Shown piece by piece: positions 16,974 through 26,168 of a DNA stretch of 64,000 nt. Each line of letters starts with the position of its first letter. Within the stretch, counting starts at the first letter, position 1. Source of the DNA: CAYJBH01 sp964369965 (GTDB taxonomy: Bacteria; Bacillota; Clostridia; Oscillospirales; Ruminococcaceae); the NCBI GenBank assembly GCA_964369965.1, contig CAYJGF010000009.1:22855-86854 (forward strand). Reading direction: 5' to 3'. The notes below the pieces were generated by a model. The model made no database searches, was not told where the DNA came from, and was given only the letters and a program-made list of their open reading frames with translations. The translations under genes were made by a program, and so were the position numbers.

Positions 16974-17855
16974 TTGAATAAGAATAAAGGAATAATATCC
17001 TATTCACCTGCTTTGGCAATTCCTGCAATTTTGGTGTACACAGCGTTCACCATTATTCCGTTGGCAATGTCGCTATTCTATTCGTTCACCGACTGGAATA
17101 TGATGCGCTGGGATAATTTCAGCTTTGTAGGTCTTAGAAACTACCTGACAATACCCACCGACGATGTGTTTGTCACATCACTTCGGAATACTTTAATTTT
17201 TGGATTTTCCACTGCTTTTTTGAAGATTTTATTCGGGCTTTCTCTCGCATTGTTATTGCAACGCACATTTAGAGGCAGTTCTATTTTCAGGACAATTTTC
17301 TATCTGCCCTGCGTTATCAGCTCCACCGTTATCGGTGTTTTGTTCACCTCCATATTAAGTGTCGAGGGTATGCTCAACAACGTGATGGGGTTTTTAGGAC
17401 TGGATTTTTTACAGCTTGAGTGGCTGGGCAGCTATGGCACCGCGATGTTGTGGGTGATTTTGGTCGAGTCTTGGATGTGGGCTGGATTTAACATGTTCAT
17501 CTTCATATCGGGATTGCAGGCAATTTCAGACGATTATTATGAGGCCGCCAACATCGAGGGCGCAAGTAAAATCAAACAGTTCACAAAGATAACATTGCCG
17601 TTGCTCGCCCCTGCAATCACCGTCAATATTACACTCAACATTTCGGGCGGTATGCGAGTTTTCGACATTATCTACGTTTTAACCAACGGCGGTCCCGGCA
17701 CCGATACTCAGGTGTTGAGCACCTATGCTTTCCGGGCGTTCAGCATGGGTTATCTCGGTGAGGCGTCAGCCGCCAGCGTAATACTGAGTGTGCTCGTTAT
17801 AGTAGTAGCATTCACCCTGAATAAACTTTCAAGAAATATGGAGGTTGAACTGTAA
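16974..17855 (+). CDS. sugar ABC transporter permease (MalF/UgpA type)
   Basis: Inner-membrane permease of a CUT1-type sugar importer, 293 residues with six membrane helices. The EAA loop that contacts the ATPase is EAANIEGASKIKQFTKITLP. Family landmarks YLPCVISSTVIGVLF and FDIIYVLTNGGPGTDTQVLS are present. The start is TTG, with AGAGGA six bases upstream; the nearby ATG is out of frame. The next permease gene begins inside its stop codon (TAATG). No ATPase gene is present, so a shared MsmK-like ATPase encoded elsewhere is expected. Confidence 0.93.
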   Translation: MNKNKGIISYSPALAIPAILVYTAFTIIPLAMSLFYSFTDWNMMRWDNFSFVGLRNYLTIPTDDVFVTSLRNTLIFGFSTAFLKILFGLSLALLLQRTFRGSSIFRTIFYLPCVISSTVIGVLFTSILSVEGMLNNVMGFLGLDFLQLEWLGSYGTAMLWVILVESWMWAGFNMFIFISGLQAISDDYYEAANIEGASKIKQFTKITLPLLAPAITVNITLNISGGMRVFDIIYVLTNGGPGTDTQVLSTYAFRAFSMGYLGEASAASVILSVLVIVVAFTLNKLSRNMEVEL

Positions 17856-18676
17856 TGAGTGAGAAACTTACATCGAAATTTTTTCGACTGTTGATTTTAA
17901 CCTTGATAGCCACCGTCTATTTAATCCCAATTGTTATGATGGTTTTCGGCTCGTTTAAAACACCGGACGAGGCGGTGCGCTTTGATTTAGCCCTACCCAG
18001 CGTCTGGGTTTGGGAGAACTATGCATATGTTATCGAAAACGGCAATGTCTTTACAGGCTATTTTAACAGTATTTTATACACGGTATGTGCCACCGCATTT
18101 GTCCTGCTGTCCGGCTCGCTGACCGGAATCTATGTGGGGCGCACCAAGAGCAGATGCTCCTCCTTTATCTACAGCTATTTTATCATGGGGCTGACGCTGA
18201 CCTTCCAGATTACCAGTACATATTCTCTGCTTTTAACCTTTAACCTTTTGGGGACACGTATTGCCATTATCTTAATCTATGCCGCGCTACAGATGCCGTT
18301 CACCATCATGACCTTTTCCAGCTTTATCAAGGGTGTCCCTCGCGAGATTGATGAGGCAGGCTACATCGACGGTTGCAACAGTTTGCAGGTTATTTTTTCA
18401 ATACTGTTGCCGATAATGAAGCCGATATTTATCACCAACCTCATAGTTGTGGCGATAGGATGTTGGAATAACTTTATGATTCCGCTGTTCTATGCAACAT
18501 CATCCACCAAATGGACAATACCGCTGATGGTATACAACTTCTTCGGGCGATATAATCGCAACTGGAACTATGTATTTGCGATGCTGACCATAACGATAGT
18601 CCCGGTAATAATTTTGTATCTGTGTTTACAAAAATATATTGTCAAAGGAATGACAGCAGGCGCTGTTAAAGGATAA
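17855..18676 (+). CDS. sugar ABC transporter permease (MalG/UgpE type)
   Basis: Second permease of the same CUT1 importer, 273 residues with six membrane helices. The EAA loop is EAGYIDGCNSLQVIFSILLP, and the protein ends in a hydrophobic helix followed by GMTAGAVKG, the usual C-terminus of MalG-like proteins. Its ATG overlaps the stop of the first permease by one base, so the two are coupled. It is followed after 14 bases by a glycoside hydrolase gene, which links the imported sugar to intracellular breakdown. Confidence 0.93.
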   Translation: MSEKLTSKFFRLLILTLIATVYLIPIVMMVFGSFKTPDEAVRFDLALPSVWVWENYAYVIENGNVFTGYFNSILYTVCATAFVLLSGSLTGIYVGRTKSRCSSFIYSYFIMGLTLTFQITSTYSLLLTFNLLGTRIAIILIYAALQMPFTIMTFSSFIKGVPREIDEAGYIDGCNSLQVIFSILLPIMKPIFITNLIVVAIGCWNNFMIPLFYATSSTKWTIPLMVYNFFGRYNRNWNYVFAMLTITIVPVIILYLCLQKYIVKGMTAGAVKG

Positions 18677-18690
18677 GAAAAGGAGATAGC

Positions 18691-20739
18691 ATGAACTGGA
18701 ATGATTCGTACCGCAAACTATTTTTTGATTATCACAATTTTGCCGACAATCACTCAATCGCAAAGGATTTCGACGCAGTAAAATTTGCCGACCGCTTGGA
18801 AGAGGTTGGTTGTCAAACCGTCTCGGTCTTTGCTATGGGTGGCAAGGGGCATCGCTATTTCCGCAAAGGGCAGTACGGCGTAGTGCACCCCAACCTGCCG
18901 GAGGGTGTTGACATGGTCGAGGATGTTGTCCGTGAGTGTCACAACCGCAATATTCAGGTGGTAGGCTATGTCGCATACTCCGTCAACGGCGACTTTTTAA
19001 AGGAAAAATACCCCCATTTTATCCAAAGGGAGGCTGACGGTGCCTACCGCGACATCGGGTTTTCAAAATATCCGCTGTGTTTAATTGGTGCCGGTAACGA
19101 CTATCTTTTAAACATATACCGTGAGCTTTGTGAAAACTATGAGCTGGACTATTTCTTTTTAGACGGCTCCTATAACAACGACAACCTTGTCTGCTATTGC
19201 GATAACTGCAAAAAAACTTTTAAGGAGAAATCAGGGTTCGATATCCCCACCACGCGTGAGGATGCCAACTGGAACGTCTATATTGATTGGTATCAAAGGG
19301 AGATGTGTCGCTTTCGGGATCAGGTTATCGACGCCGTGAAAAAGGCGCGAGAGGGCATTGAGGTGATTATCAACTGGAACTATACCTATCGCTCGCCCGA
19401 TATCATACCGGAAAACCTGGACTACCTCTTTGCCGACGTGCCGTTTAAAAATGAATTTGAGGGTATTGATATCACCACACGCTCCTTTGCGCTCACCGGC
19501 AAAAAGTTTGAAATTCACAACACGGCATTTCTAAAACACTGGGGGGAGTGGGGCGCAAAACACCCGAATGTTTTAAAACGTGCGGCGGCTCTTTTGCTTG
19601 CAAACGGAACAAACGTGCATATGGGCTACCAATTCCACCCGAAATTCCATGTAGACAACGGTGTCTGGCAGATTTTTAAAGAGGTTTTTGATTTTGTCAA
19701 GCCACTTGAAAAGTTGCTACAGGGCAATCAAACACTACCCTTTATCGGCGGATATTTCGCAAACGTTCAAAGTGGGTTGACACACACCGGCGATATCTGG
19801 TCGGAGCCGATGTGGCTATATGGCTTTAATAAAATGATGATTGACGCAGGGTTGCATTATAATATGTTGCCGGCACAGATGATGCGCGAGACTATAAACA
19901 AATTCTCCGCCGTAATCCTGCCGGACATGCGATATATAAGCACCGAGCAGATCGAGATACTGCAAGACTATGTCAAAGAGGGCGGTGTTTTGATAGCTAC
20001 CGGTCTGAGCGGCACGATGGACGAGATGGGCAACAAGACAAATTCGAGCGTGCTCTGCGACCTTTTTGGTTTTGAGTGGCACGGTGAATTTGACCACCCT
20101 TACAGCTATTTGAAAGTATCCGATAACGACCTTGCAAAAAACACTGCGGACATGCCGTTGACGATGGAGGCGCCCACCGCACTGATCAAGGCGACCTCGG
20201 CGAAATCGCTCGCAAGTATCTATGACCTTTATCAAAGAGAGGGCGGCGGTTATGCGCTTGTTTACTCACCCTATGAGGGGGATACCGGCTATAGCGGCGT
20301 GACCTTGCGCGAACTCGGCAAGGGCAAGGCTATATTCTTTGCAAACGAAATTGCACTGGCATACTATAAAACGTTCCAGTGGAATATCATTGAAATGATA
20401 AAAAATGTCCTGTTTGACATTGCAAAGGTAGAGAAAAAGGTCTACGCCACAGGCGATGGCTCCATCGAGCTGACTCTGGCAAGAAAGGGCGAGGCAACAC
20501 AGGTTCATATGGTGAATATGCTCGGCACACAGCCAAATGTGCAGGAGACGGTCGGATTTTGTATGCCACGTGAGATAATGGAGCTGTGCAACATACCGGT
20601 TACCGCACTTCACCACACCGCGCCCACCAAGGTGACAAACGTCACCCGAGGCGAAGATATCCCCTTTGTCGCAAACGGCAATCGTGCGGACTTTAAGGTG
20701 CCGGCAGTCGGTCTGTACGAGATTATCGAGATAATATAG
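18691..20739 (+). CDS. GHL6-type putative glycoside hydrolase with GH42-like trimerisation domain
   Basis: A 682-residue cytoplasmic protein (no signal peptide) with an N-terminal TIM-barrel of the hypothetical glycosyl hydrolase 6 group (about residues 1-340; DYFFLDGSYNN, CYCDNCKKTF, NWNYTYRSPD). A flavodoxin-like domain of the GH42 trimerisation type follows (about 350-560; VILPDMRYISTEQIEIL, YVKEGGVLIATG), then a small beta domain. The likely acid is in FLDGS, but the catalytic pair is not established for this group. It is the last gene of the importer operon, preceded by AAAAGGAGATAGC, and probably acts on the same imported oligosaccharide as the GH42 enzyme. Exact bond cleaved is unknown. 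Confidence 0.82.
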   Translation: MNWNDSYRKLFFDYHNFADNHSIAKDFDAVKFADRLEEVGCQTVSVFAMGGKGHRYFRKGQYGVVHPNLPEGVDMVEDVVRECHNRNIQVVGYVAYSVNGDFLKEKYPHFIQREADGAYRDIGFSKYPLCLIGAGNDYLLNIYRELCENYELDYFFLDGSYNNDNLVCYCDNCKKTFKEKSGFDIPTTREDANWNVYIDWYQREMCRFRDQVIDAVKKAREGIEVIINWNYTYRSPDIIPENLDYLFADVPFKNEFEGIDITTRSFALTGKKFEIHNTAFLKHWGEWGAKHPNVLKRAAALLLANGTNVHMGYQFHPKFHVDNGVWQIFKEVFDFVKPLEKLLQGNQTLPFIGGYFANVQSGLTHTGDIWSEPMWLYGFNKMMIDAGLHYNMLPAQMMRETINKFSAVILPDMRYISTEQIEILQDYVKEGGVLIATGLSGTMDEMGNKTNSSVLCDLFGFEWHGEFDHPYSYLKVSDNDLAKNTADMPLTMEAPTALIKATSAKSLASIYDLYQREGGGYALVYSPYEGDTGYSGVTLRELGKGKAIFFANEIALAYYKTFQWNIIEMIKNVLFDIAKVEKKVYATGDGSIELTLARKGEATQVHMVNMLGTQPNVQETVGFCMPREIMELCNIPVTALHHTAPTKVTNVTRGEDIPFVANGNRADFKVPAVGLYEIIEII

Positions 20740-20833
20740 CAACTGGAACTTTATTTGTCGGCAAATCATACGCACAAAAAACCACACATCAAAGTTTTTT
20801 ATGCTATTCTTTGGACAAATATAAGTTAAGTTG

Positions 20834-21463
20834 CTATATAAAAGACTTATAAAGAATTATCCCCAAAAGATGCAGGGGATAAAACAGATAGAAAAATCGA
20901 CCGCTGATATTTATCCCTGAATTGCCACGGATAAATATCAGCGGTGCTGCGAGCAGGGCAAATGCACGAATATTAAAGGAATACCCCTCTAAATGTATCG
21001 TATAAAAACTATACTCCGGCACCACGATAAAGTAGGGGATATAGCACAGCACAAACAACACAAACCCGAGCAATCTTCTCTCTCGACAAAGGCAGAATAC
21101 GAGCATTAAGGTCAAGCCAAGGTAGTCGTAGTCAAAATCAAAAATGCCGAGCAGGACGACCACCGCGGCGAGCACAGGCCATTTTTTGTGCAAAAAAGCC
21201 CATGTGCCAAGCAGGTTGGCAAAGAGCGAGAACATGATGTTCAGCTCATAAAACTCGCCCTCAAATGCCAAGACATAGAGCGGCTGTGAGATCAGCGCGA
21301 ATACGGCGAGTCGGGTAAGATATCGGGCTAAACTGCGGGTGTAAAAAAGACCCACCGACATGCAATAGCAAAACAGTGGGAAAGCCACCCGACCGATTAT
21401 CCTAAACATCAATACATGGGGGAAAAAAGCCGCACCGATGTGGTCAATTAGCATGGATATCAC
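20834..21463 (-). CDS. TraX-family membrane protein
   Basis: A TraX-like multi-pass membrane protein (about seven helices), related to the pilin acetylase TraX and to acyltransferase-3 proteins. Recognisable segments are ISMLIDHIGAAFF, RIGRVAFPLFCYCMSVG-like residues, and a YPLHLL motif near the end. The coordinates use the first canonical start (GTG), but family resemblance (DLIKLVAV) continues in frame upstream to a TTA codon at 21518-21520. That codon lies five bases after a GGAGG, where ATG or TTG would be expected. The true N-terminus is therefore probably 19 residues longer. It lies 3' of the zinc-ribbon membrane protein and acyltransferase genes. Confidence 0.82.
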   Translation of the reverse strand: MISMLIDHIGAAFFPHVLMFRIIGRVAFPLFCYCMSVGLFYTRSLARYLTRLAVFALISQPLYVLAFEGEFYELNIMFSLFANLLGTWAFLHKKWPVLAAVVVLLGIFDFDYDYLGLTLMLVFCLCRERRLLGFVLFVLCYIPYFIVVPEYSFYTIHLEGYSFNIRAFALLAAPLIFIRGNSGINISGRFFYLFYPLHLLGIILYKSFI

Positions 21464-21531
21464 GGCGACGAGTTTTATTAGGTCGGTGTCGAGGTTGGTC
21501 TTAAACTTTGGCTCGGATAAGCCCCCCTCCT

Positions 21532-22206
21532 TTAACGGTGAAATCGTTTTTTTATCTCCTCCTTAAAAGGTCGGTCGGCGAAAAGGTACAGCCCCACCGC
21601 AATAATTGCGCTGAACAACACCGAAACAAACATCCCCCACGCCGAGTCGGAAAAACCGAGAAGATAGATCGGTATAGGCACAAGCCCGATGAGAGTCACC
21701 ACCAATATATATCCGAAATATTCCGAAAAAAGGCGCTCGCTCCTTGCGGCAAGCACGGTCAAAAATATCGTCGCCGCGAGGTTTAAAAACGGGAAAACAT
21801 AGTTGGTCGACCAAAAACGCATACCGGTCGATAGGTCGACTATAAACAATAAGGTGGAAACTAAAATGTGCACCCACAAAATTTTGGAGCCAAACCGACG
21901 GTGCACCGACTGTATTGTTGAGAGTATTGCGCTGGATATAAGCAGCGCCGCAACAACTATGACCGACCATATAATCTGCCCCTCGCGGTGGCTGAAAAGA
22001 TTGATATAGACACAGATAATAGAGCCGGTGAAAGCTACGAAGAACGGGACGTTCCAGAGCACCGATCGGTATTTTTTTATGTCGTGATAGTTCGGGTATT
22101 CGACCGTGCTTGCGCCTGTATCGGCATTATCCAACTTTGCATGGCAGAGCGGACAGCTTTTTTCACTGTCGTAGACCCTAACCTTGCAATTATTACACCT
22201 GTTCAT
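21532..22206 (-). CDS. DUF6320-like zinc-ribbon membrane protein
   Basis: A 224-residue membrane protein beginning MNRCNNCKVRVYD. The N-terminal zinc ribbon has Cys pairs CNNC and CPLC (about residues 4-22), and six hydrophobic helices follow from about residue 55. The arrangement resembles DUF6320 proteins. The start at 22206 is chosen because a GGAGGAG ribosome site lies just upstream and the ribbon begins there; longer in-frame starts run into the upstream acyltransferase gene. The gene overlaps the end of the acyltransferase gene by 14 bases and is closely followed by the traX-like gene, so the three are probably one functional unit. Confidence 0.8.
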   Translation of the reverse strand: MNRCNNCKVRVYDSEKSCPLCHAKLDNADTGASTVEYPNYHDIKKYRSVLWNVPFFVAFTGSIICVYINLFSHREGQIIWSVIVVAALLISSAILSTIQSVHRRFGSKILWVHILVSTLLFIVDLSTGMRFWSTNYVFPFLNLAATIFLTVLAARSERLFSEYFGYILVVTLIGLVPIPIYLLGFSDSAWGMFVSVLFSAIIAVGLYLFADRPFKEEIKKRFHR

Positions 22207-23482
22207 GCTCCTCCCCCCAACCGTTGGAATAGACCGAAATCTCATCACCCATATCCTTTGCGAGTCTCATGAAAAATGCTCGTATCACCGAGGTATCACG
22301 GATAGTTTTAGTAAAAGTTATGCTCATTTTATCATCCATCGAGCAAAGACCGCAACTTAGCGGACTTTTTTTTGTAGGATAGAGCATTATCTCGACATGC
22401 TCCACATACCGCTTCACATCTATAGGGAAATCTATCCTGCCGACATTGGAAAAGGTCAGCGTCTTTTTAACCTCCCCGATAAGATTAAATCCAACCGGTA
22501 TAAGCAAATTTTTCAGCACAAGTGGTGTGTGAACCGAAAAAATGTTGCGTGACATCTTGACATTGCGTGCAAAAATCGACTCCATATGATGCGTGTTGGA
22601 GCACAGCCCGAGCTGGGTGGAAATGGAGGCTATCAGCTCATGAAATTCAGTCGTCTCGGTCATACGATAACCGACATTCACGACCCCAAAAAAGTTTTTG
22701 AGCGTCGACGAAGCGAAAATCTTGCGCAGGTTGACCGGCACCGCGACCGCGATGGGGCGTTTGCTCTTTGTGCCCCTTTGCTTTTGCTCATATATCGCCG
22801 CAATCAGATGAGAGATAAGATACGCCGAAATGGTACAGCCGTGTTCTTTTGCACGGGACTTCAACCTATCTACCGAGAGAATGCCGGTGATGACACTCTG
22901 TCCACGGCGCAGATAACGCCGCCCTTTCATGCGAAAGGCATCTTCCTGCCGTCCGCGAAAGTTCGGTTGAGTTTTTTTCTCGCGTGAGAGGTTTTTATTA
23001 AAACTGTCCTCCTCTTCGCTATCGTCAACCTCGTCGAAGAGGAGCACCTTCCCCTCATGGTCGAGGGCGCCGTATTTAAAGGTGAGGTAATAATAAAGCA
23101 GTGATTTTAAAAATTCGATGAGTCCGCTACCGTCGGTCACCGAATGATAAACCTCGACAGAAATACGGTTGCCGAAGTACAAAACTTTTATGAAAAAACC
23201 TTTGTTGATGTGTGGGACGATGGAGGAGCAGGGGGGCGACGACTCCGGCTCGACGGTGAAATGCATGTGGTTTTGGTCAAAATAGTTCCAAAAAAGACCG
23301 CGGCGCATCCGACCGAAAAACATGGAATATCGCTCATAAACAGTGTTGACAGCAAGTTGCAAAAGACGCGCATCAATCGGCTCACTCAACACCGCCGCAA
23401 CCCGAAAGACGGAGGAATTGTTGCGCCCCGAGACCGCAGGGAACAACCTCGCCGCAACATCCAGCTTACCAAATTCACCCAT
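22193..23482 (-). CDS. HxxxDG acyltransferase (alcohol acetyltransferase/condensation-like)
   Basis: A 429-residue cytoplasmic protein of the CoA-dependent acyltransferase superfamily (chloramphenicol acetyltransferase/condensation fold). The catalytic motif is HSVTDG, near residue 113, and a second half-domain around residues 200-420 contains the conserved GVVNVGYR and FSNVGRIDFP segments, which match the structural DFGWG-like region. It most resembles alcohol acetyltransferase-like proteins. Its ATG overlaps the recR stop codon (TAATG), so it is coupled to recR, although the role is unrelated. With the zinc-ribbon and TraX-like membrane proteins it may modify a lipid or envelope polymer; that is inference. 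Confidence 0.8.
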   Translation of the reverse strand: MGEFGKLDVAARLFPAVSGRNNSSVFRVAAVLSEPIDARLLQLAVNTVYERYSMFFGRMRRGLFWNYFDQNHMHFTVEPESSPPCSSIVPHINKGFFIKVLYFGNRISVEVYHSVTDGSGLIEFLKSLLYYYLTFKYGALDHEGKVLLFDEVDDSEEEDSFNKNLSREKKTQPNFRGRQEDAFRMKGRRYLRRGQSVITGILSVDRLKSRAKEHGCTISAYLISHLIAAIYEQKQRGTKSKRPIAVAVPVNLRKIFASSTLKNFFGVVNVGYRMTETTEFHELIASISTQLGLCSNTHHMESIFARNVKMSRNIFSVHTPLVLKNLLIPVGFNLIGEVKKTLTFSNVGRIDFPIDVKRYVEHVEIMLYPTKKSPLSCGLCSMDDKMSITFTKTIRDTSVIRAFFMRLAKDMGDEISVYSNGWGEEHEQV

Positions 23483-24087
23483 TAAATTTCCCCTCGACCG
23501 TCCAGAGCTTTTGCGAGCGTCACCTCGTCGGCGTACTCCAAATGTGCACCGACCGGCAGACCGTAGGCAAGGCGCGTGACCTTAACCCCGAGCGGTTTAA
23601 ACAGCCGCGCGAGGTACAGGGCGGTTGCCTCCCCCTCGACGGTGGGGTTGGTCGCCATTATAAGCTCGTCGACACCACCGTTTGCAATGCGTAGGGTTAG
23701 CTCACCGATGCACAGCTGTTCCACCCCAATCCCATCCATCGGCGAAATAAGCCCGTGCAGGACATGATAAACACCGCTAAACTCCCTTGTCTTTTCAAAG
23801 GAGGTGATGTCGCGCGGATTTTCCACCACGCAGATGATGGAATGGTCACGGCGCTCGTCGGAGCAGATGTGGCAGACCTCACGGTCGGTGAAGTTTTGGC
23901 AGACGGAACAACGGCGAATCAAGGCGTGAAGTTTTTCTATCGCGTGGGCGAAATTAAGCGCCTCGGCACTGTCCATCTTTAAAATTTGGTACGCCATTCT
24001 GGTTGCGCCCTTGCGACCGATACCGGGCAGTTTTGCAAACTGGTCGATAAGGTCCTCGAGCGGTGCGGCATTAAAACCTAAACTCAT
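23482..24087 (-). CDS. recR: recombination mediator RecR
   Basis: RecR works with RecF/RecO to load RecA at gapped DNA. The 201-residue protein has the N-terminal helix-hairpin-helix (LPGIGRKGATRMAYQIL), a Cys4 zinc finger (CSVCQN... CHIC) at about residues 57-72, and a Toprim domain beginning IICVVENPRDI. Length and order match the family. It sits in the conserved dnaX-ybaB-recR cluster and continues without a gap into the acyltransferase gene, which is not usual for this cluster. Confidence 0.96.
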   Translation of the reverse strand: MSLGFNAAPLEDLIDQFAKLPGIGRKGATRMAYQILKMDSAEALNFAHAIEKLHALIRRCSVCQNFTDREVCHICSDERRDHSIICVVENPRDITSFEKTREFSGVYHVLHGLISPMDGIGVEQLCIGELTLRIANGGVDELIMATNPTVEGEATALYLARLFKPLGVKVTRLAYGLPVGAHLEYADEVTLAKALDGRGEI

Positions 24088-24094
24088 AGTATCC

Positions 24095-24424
24095 CTAAAT
24101 GTTCAGCCCGAGACGCTCACGCTCGGCCTCACCGAAATCGGTAACCGTTTTATTCGCCGTATTGACCGCCTCGGTGACGAGGTCGCAGAGCAGTTCGATA
24201 TCGTCCTTATCCACCACCGACTCGTCGAGAGTAAGCCCCGATATCTCATACTTGCCGTTTATGGTGAGGTTGACAAGCCCACTGCCGGCGCTTATCTCAT
24301 GCGTTTTTACCTCCAGCTCGGCATTGAGTTGCTCGAGACGCTCCTGCATTTTTTGAGCCTGTTGCATGAGTTGGTTCATGTTGGCAGGACCACCGCCCAT
24401 GCCCTTTGGTATGTTAGCGCGCAT
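24095..24424 (-). CDS. YbaB/EbfC nucleoid-associated protein
   Basis: Small DNA-binding protein of the YbaB/EbfC family, 109 residues. It begins with a Gly/Met-rich stretch (GGGPANMNQLMQQAQKMQ), has a long amphipathic helix, and then the family segment SAGSGLVNLTINGKYEISGLTLD. It lies between dnaX and recR, 7 bases before recR, as in many bacteria. AAGGAGATCAAAT precedes the ATG. Confidence 0.95.
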   Translation of the reverse strand: MRANIPKGMGGGPANMNQLMQQAQKMQERLEQLNAELEVKTHEISAGSGLVNLTINGKYEISGLTLDESVVDKDDIELLCDLVTEAVNTANKTVTDFGEAERERLGLNI

Positions 24425-24519
24425 ATTTGATCTCCTTTTTTTTGTTGAGTAAAATGATGTGGTTTACAGCCCGACATGCAGGTTTGTCCGGCAAGGGCGG
24501 ACGAGCGAAGGTTTTTAAT

Positions 24520-24576
24520 AAAAAAGGCGAAGCCGTTTCCTTAACTATTCACTATTCACTATTCACTATTCATTAT
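24520..24576. repeat. heptamer-ended element, partial copy B
   Basis: The right-hand portion of the MITE-like element: AAAAAAGGCGAAGCCGTTTC followed by four ATTCACT-type heptamers. The dnaX TAG stop (24566-24568) and its last codons lie inside the heptamers. The left half of the element is missing or replaced by an unrelated GC-rich stretch. Confidence 0.75.
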
Positions 24577-26128
24577 ACTCCACCTTAACCCCCTGCTCCT
24601 CCAACATCTTAAGCGTATCCTGTGCGCCGATTTGTGTTGTTTGTTTTTTGTAAGGGCCTATGGAGTAGTGGCGACCGGTAACGGCGTTTATCGCGTCGCG
24701 GACTATCGCGTTATTCTCCTTATCCTTGCGCATAAAGTTCAAAAACATTTCGTTACCGTCTATCAAAACGCGGTTATCATTTGTGTCTATATATGCCTTG
24801 GTGTTAATCAAACTTGCGTAGGCGAGGGGGTTTTTATCTTTGAGCGACTCCACCACCTCGCCCCAACAGGAGAGTTCGCCATGTTCACTCGCAATCTCGG
24901 CAAGGGGCTTTGGTGGCGTTTTGGGCGTTATTGGTTTTGGCGGTGCCGGTGTGGGTGTCAAAGGTGCCGGTGTGGGTGACGGCGGTGTGGGTGTGGGAGT
25001 CGGCGCGCTCGGACGGCTCGCGGTGCTCACCTGCTCGGGCGATGCACTGTGCATCGTCGGTGGGTTTGCCATTTTAAAAAGGGCGAGGGAGAGTTCCGCC
25101 TCGGCAGAGCCGGAGGAGGCAATCCTATCCAGTGCCGCCGCCAATACATCGCTGTAATATAAAAGGCGCGAAATATCCTGCGACGCTCGTTTTTGATATT
25201 CTGCACGCTCATTATCCGGCAATCGGTCGAGGAGATCCCCCGACAGCCCTGCGAGCATAAGGTTTTTATAGTGGGTCATCAGCTCACGGATAAGCTGTTT
25301 TTCATCAATATAGCCGGAGTGCAGTTCGGCTACGCGCTTTGCAATGCCCTCAAGGTCGTTGCTCTTTATCATGTCGGACAGGTCAAAAAGGTAGTCTCGA
25401 TTTGCGATACCGGCGAGCATGGAAATACTCTCGGTCGTAATGTCACCCGAGGCGGAGCTGACCGTGTCAAGCAGTGACAATGCATCCCTCATACCGCCGT
25501 CCGCGAGTGAGGCTATCAGCGAGGCGGCATCGTCCGGCAGGTCAATGCCCTCGGTGTCGGCGATGTCGATAAGTCGCTTTTTTATCACATCCGGCTCTAT
25601 TCGGCGAAAGTCAAACCGCTGACAGCGCGAGAGTATTGTCGCCGGCACCTTGTGTATCTCGGTGGTGGCTAACATAAAGACGACATACTCCGGCGGCTCC
25701 TCCATGATCTTCAAAAGGGCGTTGAACGCCGCGCCGGAGAGCATGTGCACCTCGTCGATTATATAGACCTTATAGCGCGAGGTGGTCGGTGCAAAGACCG
25801 TCTCCTCACGCAGTTCTCGGATAAAGTCGACACCGTTGTTGGAGGCGGCATCTATCTCCTGTGTGTCGAGGTTTGTCCCGTCCTGCTCCGCTTTGCAGAC
25901 GGCACACTCCAAACAGGCGTCACCCTCCACGGGATTAAGGCAGGATATTGCCTTGGCGAAAATTTTGGCACAGCTGGTTTTGCCGGTGCCGCGCGTGCCA
26001 CAAAAAAGGTAGGCGTGCCCCACCTTTTCCCCCTTTATCTGATTTTTGAGCGCCGAGACAATGGGCTGTTGCCCCACAACATCCCGAAATCCCGACGGTC
26101 GATATTTTCTGTAAAGTGCAAGATACAT
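24566..26128 (-). CDS. dnaX: DNA polymerase III subunit gamma/tau
   Basis: Clamp-loader ATPase subunit, 520 residues. It has Walker A GTRGTGKTS near residue 44, a Cys4 zinc motif (CLNP...CLECAVC) at about 64-80, Walker B DEVHMLS near 126, and sensor 1 LATTE. A low-complexity Pro/Thr/Ala linker (about residues 368-410) made of repeated PTPAP-like units separates the clamp-loader part from a short C-terminal tau domain. I see no slippery site that would give a separate gamma form, but did not exclude one. The final residues and the stop codon come from a repeat element. The SRP RNA gene lies upstream, a common arrangement. Confidence 0.96.
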   Translation of the reverse strand: MYLALYRKYRPSGFRDVVGQQPIVSALKNQIKGEKVGHAYLFCGTRGTGKTSCAKIFAKAISCLNPVEGDACLECAVCKAEQDGTNLDTQEIDAASNNGVDFIRELREETVFAPTTSRYKVYIIDEVHMLSGAAFNALLKIMEEPPEYVVFMLATTEIHKVPATILSRCQRFDFRRIEPDVIKKRLIDIADTEGIDLPDDAASLIASLADGGMRDALSLLDTVSSASGDITTESISMLAGIANRDYLFDLSDMIKSNDLEGIAKRVAELHSGYIDEKQLIRELMTHYKNLMLAGLSGDLLDRLPDNERAEYQKRASQDISRLLYYSDVLAAALDRIASSGSAEAELSLALFKMANPPTMHSASPEQVSTASRPSAPTPTPTPPSPTPAPLTPTPAPPKPITPKTPPKPLAEIASEHGELSCWGEVVESLKDKNPLAYASLINTKAYIDTNDNRVLIDGNEMFLNFMRKDKENNAIVRDAINAVTGRHYSIGPYKKQTTQIGAQDTLKMLEEQGVKVEYNE

Positions 26129-26168
26129 GTTTTGTCCGTGGTTGATTGTTGTTGGTGAATGGCTTTAT

